A stretch of 6,560 nt of DNA from Nitrospirota bacterium (GTDB taxonomy: Bacteria; Nitrospinota; Nitrospinia; Nitrospinales; Nitrospinaceae): positions 1-6,560 of the forward strand of contig QIDN01000019.1 in assembly GCA_003229345.1 (NCBI GenBank), in the 5' to 3' direction. Numbering within the stretch: the first letter of the stretch is position 1; each line of letters starts with the position of its first letter. The notes under the pieces are model-generated. The model was given only the letters and a program-made list of their open reading frames with translations, searched no databases and had not been told where the DNA came from. The translations under genes and the position numbers were made by a program. Below, piece by piece: positions 1 to 6,560 of the stretch.

Positions 1-836
1 GACTGTTCGACGCGGTTTGCCACACCTTCTCGACGGTGGCCACAGGAGGATTTTCCCCGCACCAGGCCAGTGTCGGCCATTTCAACAATCTTTATTTTGA
101 AACCGTCATCATGCTGTTCATGTTTCTGGGCGGGATGAACTTCGCGCTTCATTACCACCTCATCCAGGGAAATCTAAAAGTCGTCTTTCAAAATCCGGAA
201 TTTCGCTTTTACGTGACCATGATTGTGATCGCAGTGGCGGTGACCACTTTGGGCCTGGCCTATGCCAACGGCGACAGCCTGGAGCATGCTTTCCGGCGGG
301 CGGCGTTTAATGTCGTGTCCATCAACTCCACCACCGGTTACGCCACCGACGACTTCAACCTGTGGCCCGATTACCTGAGAATTATGATGGTGGTCATCAT
401 GATGGTGGGCGGCTGTTCCGGTTCCACCAGTGGATCGTTTAAAATCATCCGCGTGATTATTTTATTTAAAGTCATTCTCCGCGAACTCCAGAAATTGATT
501 CATCCACGCGCGGTAGTCCGCATCAAGGTGGGTCAGAAACCCCTGCCGCCGGATTACGTGATGAACGTGGTGGCGTTGGCGGGATTGTTTCTGGGTTTGA
601 CGGTGGTGGGCTTTATCGCCCTGGCCTGGATGGGAGTCGATTTGACCACGGCCCTCAGCGCGTCCATCGCCTGTTTGTTCAATATCGGCCCCGGCATGGG
701 GCATGTCGGCCCAACCGCCGATTATGCGGGCCTGCCGGAAGGGGGGAAGTGGATTCTGGTATTATGGATGTTGATGGGCCGCTTGGAAATTTTCGGTATC
801 CTGCTGCTGTTTCTGCCTATGACTTGGCGGAAATAG
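1..836 (+). CDS. trkH: TrkH-family potassium uptake protein, C-terminal part (5' end outside window)
   Basis: Membrane subunit of the Trk K+ uptake system, which normally works with the cytoplasmic regulator TrkA; no trkA is visible here. The frame is already open at the left edge (first full codon at 3) and ends at TAG 834-836, leaving 277 residues of a protein usually near 480, so the first pore repeat and much of the second are missing. Three of the four selectivity-filter loops of the TrkH/KtrB superfamily are visible: TVATGGF at about 33-53, STTGY at about 327-341 and NIGPG at 681-695. Other family marks are GGCSGSTSG followed by a basic helix near 409-460, the cytoplasmic IHPRAVVRIKVG segment near 499-533, and MGRLEIFG near the C-terminus. 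Several hydrophobic helices lie between these. The HPR segment favours TrkH over KtrB. The valine GTG at 36 lies inside the filter loop and is not the real start. Confidence 0.95.
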   Translation, partial: LFDAVCHTFSTVATGGFSPHQASVGHFNNLYFETVIMLFMFLGGMNFALHYHLIQGNLKVVFQNPEFRFYVTMIVIAVAVTTLGLAYANGDSLEHAFRRAAFNVVSINSTTGYATDDFNLWPDYLRIMMVVIMMVGGCSGSTSGSFKIIRVIILFKVILRELQKLIHPRAVVRIKVGQKPLPPDYVMNVVALAGLFLGLTVVGFIALAWMGVDLTTALSASIACLFNIGPGMGHVGPTADYAGLPEGGKWILVLWMLMGRLEIFGILLLFLPMTWRK

Positions 837-847
837 GCCACTATTTC
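830..847 (+). terminator. Possible weak terminator hairpin at the trkH stop codon
   Basis: The sequence GAAATAG, loop GCCA, CTATTTC forms a perfect 7-base-pair stem with a 4-base loop, and its left arm contains the trkH stop codon. It is followed by an interrupted T-rich run (848-856, ATTGATTTT). The position at a gene end supports a terminator. The A+T-rich stem and broken T tract make it weak, so it could be chance. Confidence 0.35.
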
Positions 848-1050
848 ATTGATTTTAGCCCCCCAATTGATTAACATTCCCCTGTTTCCTTGCAGGAGAA
901 TAGTCCGACATTTGGCAGGCCTCATATCGGTTATTCGTTTTCCCAATGAATCATTTGATTTTTTCGATGCCTCAAATAAAGCAATAAACTGTATTGTAAA
1001 TAATTCAGATTTCCCACAACCAGGGAAACAATGATAAGGATTTGCCAGGA
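837..1050. other. Intergenic gap between trkH and oadA
   Basis: This 214-base gap separates trkH from the oad operon and is clearly more A+T-rich than the genes beside it, especially from about 940 to 1035. It probably carries the oad promoter, because the trkH end has a possible terminator and the gap is long. I could not find a -35/-10 pair with good matches and proper spacing, nor a convincing operator or riboswitch. Short open frames on both strands here start at weak codons and resemble no protein I know. Confidence 0.5.
1036..1040 (+). promoter_or_regulatory. Ribosome binding site of oadA
   Basis: AAGGA lies 10 bases before ATG 1051, within a workable Shine-Dalgarno distance. The alternative in-frame start TTG 1042 would be only one base away from it. 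The site therefore favours ATG 1051. A second AGGA (1047-1050) touches the ATG directly and is too close to serve. Confidence 0.65.
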
Positions 1051-1791
1051 ATGAACACCACATCGAATCCCCTTAAAATTACGGAAGTGGTTTTAAGAGA
1101 CGCCCATCAATCGCTGTTAGCCACCCGCATGAAGACCGAGGACATGCTCCCGATTGCGGAAAAGCTGGACTCCGTCGGTTTTTTCTCGCTTGAGGCGTGG
1201 GGTGGCGCCACGTTCGACACCTGCATCCGCTTTTTAAACGAGGACCCCTGGGAACGGGCTCGTCAACTCAAAAAGAAAATACCCAATACCCCGCTCCAGA
1301 TGCTTCTGCGCGGACAGAACTGTGTCGGTTACCGGCATTACGCCGACGACATCGTCGAACGGTTTGTCAAACAATCCTTCGATGTGGGAATCGAAATTTT
1401 TCGAATATTTGACGCATTGAACGACCTGCGCAATATCGAAGTTGCGGTCAAAACCGCCAAGAAATGCGGCGGCACGGTGGAAGGCTGTATCAGTTACACC
1501 GTCAGCCCGGTACACAGCACCGAGTTGTACATCAAAATGGCTAAAGATTTGGTGAACGTCGGTTCGGATATTTTGTGCATCAAGGATATGGCGGGTCTGC
1601 TGACACCGCAGGTGACGACATCCCTGATCCGTGAACTCAAGAAAACCATTGATATCCCGATTCACCTCCACACGCACTCCACCACCGGGCTGGCCGGGAT
1701 GAATATCCAGTGCGCTATCGACGAAGGATTGGATATGGTTGACACAGCAATCTCCTCCCTATCCATGGGCACCTCACACTTTGCAACCTAA
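1051..1791 (+). CDS. oadA: OadA N-terminal fragment: carboxyltransferase TIM-barrel, 246 residues
   Basis: This piece holds most of the HMGL-like carboxyltransferase barrel. The metal-site residues fall on the same numbers as I recall for characterised OadA proteins: Asp17 in LRDAHQS, Lys178 in CIKDMAGLL (the lysine that is carbamylated in the family), and His207 and His209 in HLHTHS. Other conserved segments are WGGATFDTC, LRGQNCVGY, and FRIFDALND. In the family this domain removes the carboxyl group from oxaloacetate, giving pyruvate, and passes it to biotin. It stops at codon 247, before the end of the barrel and before the conserved helical domain and biotin carrier. Alone it should not fold into a working enzyme. 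ATG 1051 is chosen over TTG 1042 because of the Shine-Dalgarno position. Confidence 0.85.
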   Translation: MNTTSNPLKITEVVLRDAHQSLLATRMKTEDMLPIAEKLDSVGFFSLEAWGGATFDTCIRFLNEDPWERARQLKKKIPNTPLQMLLRGQNCVGYRHYADDIVERFVKQSFDVGIEIFRIFDALNDLRNIEVAVKTAKKCGGTVEGCISYTVSPVHSTELYIKMAKDLVNVGSDILCIKDMAGLLTPQVTTSLIRELKKTIDIPIHLHTHSTTGLAGMNIQCAIDEGLDMVDTAISSLSMGTSHFAT

Positions 1792-1794
1792 TGC

Positions 1795-2850
1795 GTGGTC
1801 GCCGCCCTGAAGGACACTCCCCGGGATACCGGGCTCGACCTCGACGCGCTGGAAGAAATCGCCGATTACTTCAGGGAAGTCCGCAAACATTATGCCCAAT
1901 TCGAAAGCAATTTCGTCGGCGTGGATATCAATATTCTCAAATCGCAGATCCCCGGCGGCATGATCTCCAATATGGAAAACCAGTTGAAGGAGCAAAACGC
2001 GCTCGACAAAATGGATGAAGTGCTTGAGGAAGTTCCCCGCGTGCGCAAAGACCTGGGCTATCCGCCGCTGGTCACCCCTACCAGCCAGATTGTCGGCTCG
2101 CAAGCCACGTTGAACGTGCTGACCGGCGAGCGCTATAAAATTATCACCAAGGAAACGCGCGAATGCATACTGGGCAAATACGGCAAACTGCCGGCGGAAA
2201 TCGAACCGGAACTTCTGGAGAAAGTGGCGAAGGACCAGAAAGTCATCGACTGCCGTCCCGCCGACCTGTTGGTACCGGAATGGGATACCATTGTCGAAGA
2301 AGCAGGGGATGTTGCCAAGAACGATGAAGACCGGCTGACTTACGCCATGTTTCCCAAAGTAGCGTTGAAATTTTTTGAAACCCGCGGCAAACCGTTACCT
2401 GAATCAGCACCCTCGGTATCTGCTCCGGCCCCTGCGCCTGCAGCTCAAGCAACGGCTCCTGCTCCCCAAGCCCAACCCGCATCGGCGCCCGCTCCTGCGG
2501 CGGGTGGCTCGGCAGTTTATACGGTAACGGTGAACGGAAAAGCCTATTCAGTTCAAGTTGGAACCGGTGCTGAAGTACCGGCTCTTGCAGCTGCTCCCCA
2601 ACCCGCATCGGCGCCCGCTCCTTCTCCGAATGGGTCCAGCAAAGCTGTCACTTCGCCTCTGCCCGGCTCAGTGTTTGCGCTCAAATGCAAAGTGGGCGAT
2701 CACGTAAATGAAGGAGATACGGTGATCATTTTGGAATCCATGAAAATGGAGACTGAAATAAATACCCCCCACAGCGGAACTGTCAACTCCATTCTGGTTC
2801 AAGAAGGCGCGAACGTTCAGGCCGGCGATGAACTCATTCATATCTTATAA
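1795..2850 (+). CDS. oadA: OadA C-terminal fragment: rest of barrel, conserved carboxylase domain and biotin carrier
   Basis: The same frame continues directly after the premature stop. The first possible start is GTG 1795, with no Shine-Dalgarno sequence before it, so independent translation is doubtful. Numbering is on the full protein. Residues up to about 265 finish the barrel. Residues about 270-450 are the conserved PYC/OADA domain, with SQIPGGMISN near 298-307. Residues about 450-489 are an Ala/Pro linker. YTVTVNGKAYSVQVG (490-504) is a short beta segment usually seen before the carrier. A second Ala/Pro linker follows to about 530, and 531-599 are the biotinyl domain. Its motif ESMKMETEI puts the biotinylated lysine at 565, 34 residues from the C-terminus, as is typical. 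Biotin ligase would have to modify it; no birA is in the window. Confidence 0.85.
   Translation: MVAALKDTPRDTGLDLDALEEIADYFREVRKHYAQFESNFVGVDINILKSQIPGGMISNMENQLKEQNALDKMDEVLEEVPRVRKDLGYPPLVTPTSQIVGSQATLNVLTGERYKIITKETRECILGKYGKLPAEIEPELLEKVAKDQKVIDCRPADLLVPEWDTIVEEAGDVAKNDEDRLTYAMFPKVALKFFETRGKPLPESAPSVSAPAPAPAAQATAPAPQAQPASAPAPAAGGSAVYTVTVNGKAYSVQVGTGAEVPALAAAPQPASAPAPSPNGSSKAVTSPLPGSVFALKCKVGDHVNEGDTVIILESMKMETEINTPHSGTVNSILVQEGANVQAGDELIHIL
2471..2622 (+). repeat. 26-base exact direct repeat in the two Ala/Pro linkers of oadA
   Basis: The 26 bases at 2471-2496 recur exactly at 2597-2622, 126 bases (42 codons) apart and in the same frame. Both copies encode QPASAPAP. Exact identity over 26 bases, codon choices included, points to a recent local duplication or gene conversion within the linker. 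Recombination between the copies would remove 42 residues without shifting the frame. Confidence 0.9.
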
Positions 2851-4049
2851 TGGATTTTAGCTTTCAGGACGCGATCAGTAAAATTTTACACTCTACCGGG
2901 TTTGTCGCTATTGAGCCCGGTCAGGGAGTGATGATCCTCATTGCTCTGATTCTTCTTTATCTCGCCATTTGGAAAAAGTTCGAACCCCTGCTCCTGCTTC
3001 CTATCGGCTTCGGTTGCCTGCTAGCCAATCTACCACTCAGCATGTTGGCCAACACCGATGATGGTGGGCTGTTTAACTTTTTCTATTCCGGGATAAAACA
3101 CGAAATTCTACCCCCGTTGATCTTTCTGGGCGTCGGGGCGTTGACCGATTTCGGTCCCCTGCTGGCCAACCCGGCGACCTTGTGTCTGGGTGCAGCGGCG
3201 CAAATCGGAGTTTATACGACGCTCATCGGGGCGGTTGCGCTGGGATTTAGCATGCAGGAAGCCAGCGCCATCGGAATCATTGGGGGAGCCGACGGACCGA
3301 CGTCGATTTTTCTGGCCGCCAAACTGGCACCCCATTTATTGGCTCCCATTGCCGTAGCGGCGTATTCTTACATGTCGCTGGTACCACTTATTCAACCGCC
3401 CATCATGCGCTTTCTCACCACGGAGAAAGAACGCGCGGTCAAAATGGAGCAATTGAAACCCATTTCGCAAACGGTTAAAATTATTTTCCCCATCGCTTCA
3501 ACCGTGATCGTGGTATTGATGCTTCCCCCCATCGCCCCATTACTGGGCATGCTGATGCTGGGCAATCTGTTTCGTGAATCCGGGGTCACCGCACGTCTTC
3601 ATGACACCTCGCAGACACATTTGATCAATGTCGTCACCATTCTGCTGGCGCTGGCGGTTGGTTCGTCGATGACGGCGGATACATTTTTGACCTTGAATAC
3701 TATCAAGATCATCGTGTTGGGCCTGCTGGCGTTCTGCATGGCCACAGCAGGTGGGATATTGTTCGGCAAGCTCATGTACATTCTTTCCAAAGGAAAGATC
3801 AATCCGCTGATCGGCTCGGCAGGTGTATCAGCCGTGCCCATGGCCGCACGCGTATCTCAAAAAGTGGGTCAGGAAACCGATAAATCCAATTTCCTGCTCA
3901 TGCATGCCATGGGCCCCAATGTGGCGGGAGTGATTGGAAGCGCGGTGGCTGCGGGGGTGTTTCTATCCCTGTTCGGGTCGGGCGATGCCAGCACCGGGCA
4001 TGCTGCTATCGAAACCCTCCAAACCATTACCACATCGCTGGGGCAGTAA
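2850..4049 (+). CDS. oadB: Oxaloacetate decarboxylase beta subunit, Na+-translocating membrane component
   Basis: Integral inner-membrane subunit that decarboxylates carboxybiotin carried by OadA and uses the energy to export Na+. The 399 residues fit the family (about 370-435). Family segments in order: KKFEPLLLLPIGFG (42-55), GALTDFGPLLANP (96-108), GGADGPTSIF with the key aspartate at residue 148 (the counterpart of Asp203 in the Klebsiella subunit), and HAMGPNVAGVIGSA with Asn357 and Ser364 in a late helix thought to line the Na+ path. Many hydrophobic helices fill the rest. The start ATG 2850-2852 overlaps the oadA stop codon as TAATG and has no strong Shine-Dalgarno sequence, so translation is probably coupled to oadA. 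If the oadA stop is real, ribosomes ending at 1791 would reach this start poorly. The beta subunits of methylmalonyl-CoA and glutaconyl-CoA decarboxylases are homologous, but the OadA-type alpha chain fixes the substrate class as oxaloacetate. Confidence 0.96.
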   Translation: MDFSFQDAISKILHSTGFVAIEPGQGVMILIALILLYLAIWKKFEPLLLLPIGFGCLLANLPLSMLANTDDGGLFNFFYSGIKHEILPPLIFLGVGALTDFGPLLANPATLCLGAAAQIGVYTTLIGAVALGFSMQEASAIGIIGGADGPTSIFLAAKLAPHLLAPIAVAAYSYMSLVPLIQPPIMRFLTTEKERAVKMEQLKPISQTVKIIFPIASTVIVVLMLPPIAPLLGMLMLGNLFRESGVTARLHDTSQTHLINVVTILLALAVGSSMTADTFLTLNTIKIIVLGLLAFCMATAGGILFGKLMYILSKGKINPLIGSAGVSAVPMAARVSQKVGQETDKSNFLLMHAMGPNVAGVIGSAVAAGVFLSLFGSGDASTGHAAIETLQTITTSLGQ

Positions 4050-4052
4050 ATC

Positions 4053-4325
4053 ATGCCATCCCTCATTGAGCCGATACAAGTTTCCATACTGGCCATGGCA
4101 GTTATTTTCCTGGTGCTGGGAATTTTGATCGTCGTGATTAAGACCTTGGTGCACTTTCTGCCCTACACGGCCCCGCCCCCTCCACCAGCCAGAGCTTCGG
4201 CTCCTGCGGCGGCTTCGGGATCCTCTCAAAACGAAGACCATATCGCCGCCATACATGCCGCTCTCGCGCATCATCTGGGCAAGTCCCCGCAGGACATTCA
4301 TATTTCCAACATCACTTCGCTGTAG
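4053..4325 (+). CDS. oadG: Oxaloacetate decarboxylase gamma subunit (OadG family)
   Basis: Small membrane-anchor subunit of 90 residues. The layout is typical of OadG: a short N-terminus, one transmembrane helix (about residues 8-30), a Pro/Ala-rich linker (about 39-55, with a run of five prolines), and a short polar C-terminal segment (about 60-90) with the pattern EDHIAAIHAALAHHLGKSP. In characterised enzymes the gamma chain holds alpha and beta together through its C-terminus and binds zinc. The histidines here (63, 68, 73, 74, 83) could serve such a role, which is inference. It starts 3 bases after the oadB stop, with GGGG (4040-4043) as a possible weak ribosome site. Family assignment rests on architecture and operon position, because OadG sequences are poorly conserved. 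Confidence 0.87.
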   Translation: MPSLIEPIQVSILAMAVIFLVLGILIVVIKTLVHFLPYTAPPPPPARASAPAAASGSSQNEDHIAAIHAALAHHLGKSPQDIHISNITSL

Positions 4326-4339
4326 TTTATCTCAAGAAT

Positions 4340-4355
4340 GTAAAATCAATTTTAC
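4340..4355. repeat. Perfect palindrome in the convergent gap, over the asmA-like stop codon
   Basis: GTAAAATCAATTTTAC is a perfect inverted repeat lying in the 26-base gap between the oadG and AsmA-like stop codons and covering the latter's TAA (4352-4354, minus strand). It could act as a weak two-way terminator. It has only one G-C pair in the stem and no T tract on either side, so termination is uncertain. Confidence 0.3.
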
Positions 4356-6560
4356 TGTGTGGAAGGTTCCTGGCTGGAAAAGAGTTCGCTCGGGGCGATG
4401 ATGATCCCTTCCAAGGTGCCTAATATTTTTTCGCTGATGGATTTGAAGGGAACTGATTCGACTTTGGGGTTGCTGAAGGGACCTTCGACTTTATAATAGG
4501 TAGTGACCAAACTCCCTTCTTTGCCGCCTGTAACAATGGGGCCTAAAATCGGAATCTTTTTTATAATCCGGTCCATCGTACGAAAAGGAGCATACCCCAC
4601 GACGGTCCCCATTCGACTGGTATTGAGATCAAATGCTCCGACCAGGGACAGACGTTTCTCCTCCTCCTCGTACAAAAAGTTTTCCGTACGCGCCACGCCA
4701 TCTAATATGGAAAAATCCCCAAAAACCTGCAGATAACCCGCACTATGCTGACGCTCTCTCTTAGCCACGGTTTTCGGATTGACGGAAATTCCAAACAGTT
4801 CCACCACGCCATTCAAAAGCCTTCCCGTGTTAATACGCCCATCCTTCAAGTTGAAGGATAACCGGCCCTTCAAACTTTGGGTGATTTGCTTTAGATTTCC
4901 GCCCCGTCCATGGAGGTGAGCCTTTAGCCAAACTGTATTTCCCGTCAGACTCGCCTTGAACATGCCCCCAAACATGGCAAACAAATTATGAATCTTCACA
5001 TTACGGGAATTCAGAACCATATCAAACGAGGGGTTTTGAATATCAGCAAGCGATAATTCACCCATAATCATAACCTCATCAATCTTGGGCTGGCCGAGAG
5101 TCAAATTGTTTGTGCGCAAGACCCGATCCTTGAAAGTGAGTTTGCCGGTTACCTCGGGTAGAGCCCAGGATTTCCGGGCAAACCGGTTGAGCTTGATTTC
5201 AATTTCCCCCGACCCTTTGGAAAATACACGAGTTTCGCCCAACCAGCTCAAAAACCCCTTCGAAGGTTTTCCTTCCTCGGAAACTAATTGATTCAAATCC
5301 AGACCCGGTCCCACCAGCTGGAGTTTTACATGAGGAGTCTCTCCCCCCTGATAATCCCCGCTGAAAAACACCTTGGAACCTTTCGCCTCCAGTTTTCCAT
5401 TTTTAATTTGGAAATGTTTATTTTTGAATTTTATATCTGCATTGAATTTGATGGGAACAAGAAAATGATCGGGCCTGTACTCGATCCCCTTCAACTGGAC
5501 ACTTCCCTGAAGCACAGCCTCTTCCAGATTTCTAAAATTGCCTTGCGCCGAAATATGAAAACGAGCCCCACCTCCCAATGATCCTTGAAGAGGGCGGATG
5601 TATTGCGAAGCGGGCCAGGTCTTGAAATGGTCCGATCCCAACTGGATGGAAAACTGCGGGTCATCCATGCTTTTCAAAAACCCTTTTCCGTTCACCCGGC
5701 TTCCCTCCAACTCAAAGATCACTTTCTTAAAATCAACTCTCCCCTCCGAATTCAGCGTGGCGGAGAGTTCGATGGAGTTTGAAACGTTTTCAGGTTTGAT
5801 CAGGAAATTTTTGTACCGGTACGAAACCCGGGTCAAGTCCACTTTCTTTTCCAGCTTCATGACCTGGTCAATATAATGGAATTTCAAATCCACTTTTGCG
5901 GGCCCCTGATACTCCAGAGTTTCCAGAAAAGGAATCCCGGCAAAATCCTGTCTCAAAAAATCTGTGGAGCGGGCTATTAATACCAGCTCCGGATTGGCCT
6001 CGGAATAGTTTTTGAAACGACCCTTGAGCTCAAGGGGAGAATCGCCATACCAACCCCCGGCCGTTTTCAGGTCAATGTTATGGTCGTCAAACAACACTGT
6101 GGCGTTCAAGTTCTTCAGCGGGCGGAATCCTTTGGAATGTTTCAGATACAGTTTTTTGATTTTCAGAGAACCTCTGTTTTGAGACTGTTTATTCCCCGGC
6201 CCAGGCCCTGTGTTTTGAAAATTGAAATCAATCTCTCCTCTTTCAAGCAGAACATGCTTGAGAAACGGCTTGATTCTGCCCATGAAAGGTGCGGAGATCA
6301 CCTGCTCGGCCTTCAGGACGCCCAGCCGAATTTCGCCATGGGCCTTCTTCACATGGACACCGTTTTCCATAAAAGATTCCGCATTGATATCCCTGAAATA
6401 ATGGTTTCCAAATTCCCCGTTAAAATTTTCAAATCGTAGAGCCCAGGTCTTCTCCGGATTTCTCTTGCCAGCGGAACCATTAGACCCGGCTACACTTTTG
6501 AAATGAATGTTGCCATTGATATTGTGAACCGGGTTGGATAATCCCTTTGTGATAAACCCG
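4352..6560 (-). CDS. AsmA-like / YhdP-type envelope protein, C-terminal 735 residues (5' end outside window)
   Basis: The frame runs leftwards from the window edge to TAA at 4354-4352 and is open all the way to base 6560. The ATG at 6370-6368 is internal, since coding continues another 63 codons upstream in the same style, for example GLSNPVHNINGNIHF near the edge. The protein is rich in alternating beta-strand patterns with many Lys, Gly and Asn, typical of the long beta-groove of AsmA-like proteins. The last 170 or so residues match the AsmA-like C-terminal region: FNLKDGRINTGRLLNGVVELF, then a conserved sequence ending IIKKIPILGPIVTGGKEGS, then YYKVEGPFSNPKVESVPFKS. Relatives (YhdP, TamB, YdbH, AsmA) are anchored in the inner membrane and span the periplasm; several are known or proposed to move phospholipids to the outer membrane. 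The N-terminal anchor is not visible. It is convergent with oadG and more A+T-rich than the oad genes. The exact subfamily is uncertain. Confidence 0.85.
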   Translation of the reverse strand, partial: GFITKGLSNPVHNINGNIHFKSVAGSNGSAGKRNPEKTWALRFENFNGEFGNHYFRDINAESFMENGVHVKKAHGEIRLGVLKAEQVISAPFMGRIKPFLKHVLLERGEIDFNFQNTGPGPGNKQSQNRGSLKIKKLYLKHSKGFRPLKNLNATVLFDDHNIDLKTAGGWYGDSPLELKGRFKNYSEANPELVLIARSTDFLRQDFAGIPFLETLEYQGPAKVDLKFHYIDQVMKLEKKVDLTRVSYRYKNFLIKPENVSNSIELSATLNSEGRVDFKKVIFELEGSRVNGKGFLKSMDDPQFSIQLGSDHFKTWPASQYIRPLQGSLGGGARFHISAQGNFRNLEEAVLQGSVQLKGIEYRPDHFLVPIKFNADIKFKNKHFQIKNGKLEAKGSKVFFSGDYQGGETPHVKLQLVGPGLDLNQLVSEEGKPSKGFLSWLGETRVFSKGSGEIEIKLNRFARKSWALPEVTGKLTFKDRVLRTNNLTLGQPKIDEVMIMGELSLADIQNPSFDMVLNSRNVKIHNLFAMFGGMFKASLTGNTVWLKAHLHGRGGNLKQITQSLKGRLSFNLKDGRINTGRLLNGVVELFGISVNPKTVAKRERQHSAGYLQVFGDFSILDGVARTENFLYEEEEKRLSLVGAFDLNTSRMGTVVGYAPFRTMDRIIKKIPILGPIVTGGKEGSLVTTYYKVEGPFSNPKVESVPFKSISEKILGTLEGIIIAPSELFSSQEPSTQ

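Larger units (their letters stand above)
1051..2850 (+). pseudogene. oadA: oadA: oxaloacetate decarboxylase alpha subunit, interrupted by one in-frame TAA
   Basis: Read through, this is a 599-residue alpha subunit, the usual length for OadA (about 590-600), in a single frame from ATG 1051 to TAA 2848-2850. The only defect is TAA at 1789-1791, codon 247. The local protein reads SHFAT-stop-CVVAALK, where OadA relatives have the pattern GHPATEALVA, so the stop replaces a glutamate and could come from GAA by one base change. There is no frameshift before or after it. The codons downstream are still well conserved, the biotin site is intact and oadB is coupled to the gene's end, so decay, if real, is recent. 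A sequencing or assembly error is equally possible. Without the stop, the protein would bind oxaloacetate and move its carboxyl group to biotin. Pyruvate carboxylase subunit B is a close homologue, but the oadB and oadG neighbours favour the decarboxylase. Confidence 0.85.

Noticed and set aside
949..964. Terminator from AATC...GATT followed by T residues
   Set aside because: The stem is only four A+T-rich base pairs, too weak to support, and lies over 100 bases after trkH.
955..1002. Promoter for the oad operon (TTGATT at 955-960 with A+T-rich sequence downstream)
   Set aside because: No -10 hexamer of acceptable match lies at 16-18 bases spacing; the region is simply A+T-rich.
849..1034. 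61-codon open frame on the + strand in the trkH-oadA gap
   Set aside because: It starts at TTG without a ribosome site, has no recognisable motif or family pattern, and lies in the A+T-rich leader region. Chance is the simplest explanation.
722..1063. 113-codon open frame on the - strand across the trkH end and the gap
   Set aside because: It is antisense to trkH for its C-terminal third, crosses the oadA start, and has no coherent protein pattern.
1789..1791. TAA as a reassigned sense codon or selenocysteine/pyrrolysine-type recoding
   Set aside because: TAA also ends oadA, oadB and the AsmA-like gene at natural C-termini, and known Sec/Pyl recoding uses TGA or TAG. No recoding hairpin was recognised.
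1051..2850. A natural two-subunit split of the alpha chain, like separate carboxyltransferase and biotin carrier subunits
   Set aside because: Natural splits fall in linkers between domains. This break is inside the TIM barrel, with no ribosome site for the second piece and exact frame continuity.
6368..6370. ATG as the true start of the AsmA-like gene
   Set aside because: The frame continues upstream without a stop to the window edge with the same type of protein sequence, so the gene is truncated by the window rather than starting here.

Overview
The window is a stretch of chromosome from a Gram-negative bacterium of moderate G+C content. An outer-membrane lifestyle is suggested by a large AsmA-type protein, a family that works between the inner and outer membranes. 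The gene content and protein style (a secondary Na+-pumping oxaloacetate decarboxylase with biotin, plus a TrkH K+ channel) would fit Nitrospinota, Desulfobacterota or a similar lineage. That taxonomic guess is weak and rests on inference only.

Layout: (1) Positions 1-836, + strand: the 3' part of a trkH potassium-uptake gene, cut by the window edge and followed by a small hairpin at its stop codon. (2) Positions 837-1050: a 214-base A+T-rich gap that must carry the leader of the next operon; only its ribosome binding site is convincing. (3) Positions 1051-4325, + strand: a tight three-gene operon oadA-oadB-oadG for the biotin- and Na+-dependent oxaloacetate decarboxylase complex. (4) Positions 4352-6560, - strand: the C-terminal 735 residues of an AsmA-like protein, convergent with the operon and running off the right edge with no stop.

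How the genes work together: OadA transfers the carboxyl group of oxaloacetate to its own biotin through a metal-dependent TIM barrel. OadB decarboxylates carboxybiotin in the membrane and exports Na+, and OadG holds the complex together. TrkH next door moves K+ inwards, so the left part of the window concerns monovalent cation balance, although the two units look separately transcribed. The AsmA-like gene is probably unrelated to them.

The most notable observation is that oadA contains one in-frame TAA stop at codon 247, at a position where relatives have glutamate. Everything around it is intact: the reading frame is unchanged, the full length would be 599 codons, all metal ligands and the biotin lysine are present, and oadB overlaps the end of the gene. 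It is therefore either a recent nonsense mutation, a sequence error, or (less likely) a read-through or reinitiation case. I did not find evidence for a previously undescribed system here.
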